From contig CATMIM010000061.1 of assembly GCA_950068635.1 (NCBI GenBank), positions 1-6,548 on the forward strand: a stretch of DNA of 6,548 nucleotides, given 5' to 3'. Position numbers and translations under genes: made by a program. Positions within the stretch are counted from its first letter, which is position 1; each line of letters starts with the position of its first letter. Source of the DNA: an uncultured Candidatus Poseidoniales archaeon (GTDB taxonomy: Archaea > Thermoplasmatota > Poseidoniia > Poseidoniales > Thalassarchaeaceae). Of this stretch, positions 5,645 to 6,548 are shown piece after piece. The notes beneath the pieces were generated by a model. The model worked only from the letters and a program-made list of their open reading frames with translations, ran no database searches and had not been told where the DNA came from.

Positions 5645-6548
5645 ATGGAGTTACAACGGGTCCTGCTGATGGGTTCGTCCGAGCAGCCCGGAACAAGTTC
5701 CGAAGTGCCTCAGCGTAGCGGCAAGGACGCCCCGCGAGCGCTCATCAGCGTCTACGACAAGACCGGCGTCAGCGCGCTCGCGGTCGCACTCGAGGCGATG
5801 GGTTGGAGCATCCTCAGCACGGGCGGGACCGCACGTCTGCTGCGGGAGTCGGGAGTGGATGTGACGGATGTGTCTTCGGTTACCGATCAGCCGGAGATGT
5901 TCGACGGACGAGTCAAGACCCTGCACCCGGCGATTCACGGCCCGATTCTCGCCCGCGGCGACAATCCTGACGATCTGGATACACTGGACCGGCTCGGATA
6001 CCCACGAATAGACATGGTCGTCGTCAACCTCTACCCTTTCGAGCAGGTGGCCGCCCGCGACCCCCCGGTGGAGTTGGACGAACTCATCGAGATGGTCGAC
6101 ATCGGTGGACCGACGCTCCTGCGCGCCGCCGCCAAGAACCACGCCGACATGCTCGTGCTCGCCGATGTCAGTCAGTATGACGAGGTGCTGCAGATCCTGC
6201 AGGAGACCGACGGGGACCCCGCCTCCGTTCCCCTCGACGTTCGCCAGCGACTGGCGCTCATCGCCTTCCAACGCACCGCCGCCTACGACATCGCGCTGGC
6301 CAACACCCTCGCCACCCGCTTCAACGGCGCCGACGAAGGGGCCGACGAACTGCCTCCGAAACTGCTGATATCAGGTGGAGTGCTGCAGAACCTGCGCTAT
6401 GGGGAGAACCCTCACCAGCGAGCTGGATTCTATGATGGCGCTCGCTCCGGAGAGCCGCCCACAGGACTCGCCGCCGCCGTGCAGCACCACGGGAAGGCAC
6501 TGTCGTTCAACAACTATCTCGACCTCGATGCCGCGCTCAGGTTCGCCC
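5645..6548 (+). CDS. purH: Bifunctional AICAR transformylase / IMP cyclohydrolase PurH, 5' part
   Basis: About 301 codons of a protein usually around 520 aa; it runs off the right edge. PurH performs the last two steps of purine synthesis: formylation of AICAR from 10-formyl-tetrahydrofolate, then ring closure to IMP. The N-terminal MGS-like IMP cyclohydrolase domain is complete: ALISVYDKTG, LSTGGTARLL, GRVKTLHP (active-site Lys), VVNLYPFE (Tyr), MVDIGGPTLLRAAAKNH (Asp and Lys). The transformylase domain begins with LRYGENPHQRAGFY and GKALSFNNYLDLDAAL, the bacterial form of these segments; its catalytic Lys-His lies beyond the window. The start is uncertain. ATG 5645 gives a 30-residue extension before RALISV; ATG 5669 or GTG 5705 would give lengths closer to the family. 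None has a strong ribosome binding site. Many archaea lack bifunctional PurH and use PurP and PurO instead. Confidence 0.95.
   Translation, partial: MELQRVLLMGSSEQPGTSSEVPQRSGKDAPRALISVYDKTGVSALAVALEAMGWSILSTGGTARLLRESGVDVTDVSSVTDQPEMFDGRVKTLHPAIHGPILARGDNPDDLDTLDRLGYPRIDMVVVNLYPFEQVAARDPPVELDELIEMVDIGGPTLLRAAAKNHADMLVLADVSQYDEVLQILQETDGDPASVPLDVRQRLALIAFQRTAAYDIALANTLATRFNGADEGADELPPKLLISGGVLQNLRYGENPHQRAGFYDGARSGEPPTGLAAAVQHHGKALSFNNYLDLDAALRFA
5689..5702. repeat. Short inverted repeat near the purH start
   Basis: CGGAAC-AA-GTTCCG is a perfect 6-bp inverted repeat with a 2-bp centre. It lies inside purH if translation starts at ATG 5645 or 5669, but 2 bp before the alternative start GTG 5705. 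The shape suits a dimeric DNA-binding protein, but a repeat this short may be chance. Confidence 0.3.

Noticed and set aside
5651..6271. 206-aa minus-strand frame opposite purH
   Set aside because: It is antisense to the PurH cyclohydrolase domain. The sense frame has all expected active-site motifs.
1..6548. tRNA, rRNA, CRISPR array, insertion sequence or defence system
   Set aside because: The gaps are at most 113 bp, and I saw no tRNA-like arms, regularly spaced repeats, transposase or nuclease motifs.

Overview
The window looks archaeal. Its clearest lineage marker is a group II (thermosome/CCT-type) chaperonin subunit. Two of the starts have Shine-Dalgarno-like sequences (GAGGTG before one minus-strand gene, GGAG before the chaperonin), while others have none, as expected where some transcripts are leaderless. 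The DNA is mostly GC-rich (42/60 and 49/60 G+C in two stretches counted by hand). An archaeal chaperonin beside a bacterial-type bifunctional PurH in GC-rich DNA would fit an uncultured marine euryarchaeon (Marine Group II/III, Thermoplasmatota). That placement is inference and the sequence does not prove it.

Left part (1-3518), sugar and glycosylation genes. The 3' end of a left-handed beta-helix (hexapeptide) acyltransferase enters on the plus strand. It meets, tail to tail with only 2 bp between, a two-gene minus-strand unit: a GT-B/GT4-like glycosyltransferase (1113-2369) followed by an APH/homoserine-kinase-II-like small-molecule kinase (186-1103). The kinase's ribosome binding site overlaps the glycosyltransferase stop codon. 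A divergent 102-bp intergenic region separates this unit from a plus-strand Gfo/Idh/MocA oxidoreductase (2472-3518) that resembles UDP-N-acetylglucosamine 3-dehydrogenases. The oxidoreductase and the acyltransferase are the first and last enzymes expected of a UDP-3-acetamido-sugar pathway (aminotransferase not seen here). The glycosyltransferase could use such a sugar for surface glycan or protein glycosylation.

Right part (3519-6548), all on the plus strand: a 113-aa three-helix membrane protein of unknown function (3556-3897), a divergent thermosome subunit (4011-5588), and the first ~301 codons of purH (5645 to the window edge). Gaps are 37, 113 and 56 bp, so these may be separately transcribed housekeeping genes rather than one operon.

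Non-coding details worth attention: two mutually exclusive hairpins just before the membrane-protein gene; a sequence shared between that leader and the purH leader; an in-frame 21-nt imperfect direct repeat linking a 15-codon mini-ORF to the chaperonin N-terminus; low G+C in the kinase gene; and loss of the first Glu of the glycosyltransferase EX7E motif. I saw no tRNA, rRNA, CRISPR array, insertion sequence or clear T-run terminator. No gene-free stretch exceeds 113 bp.
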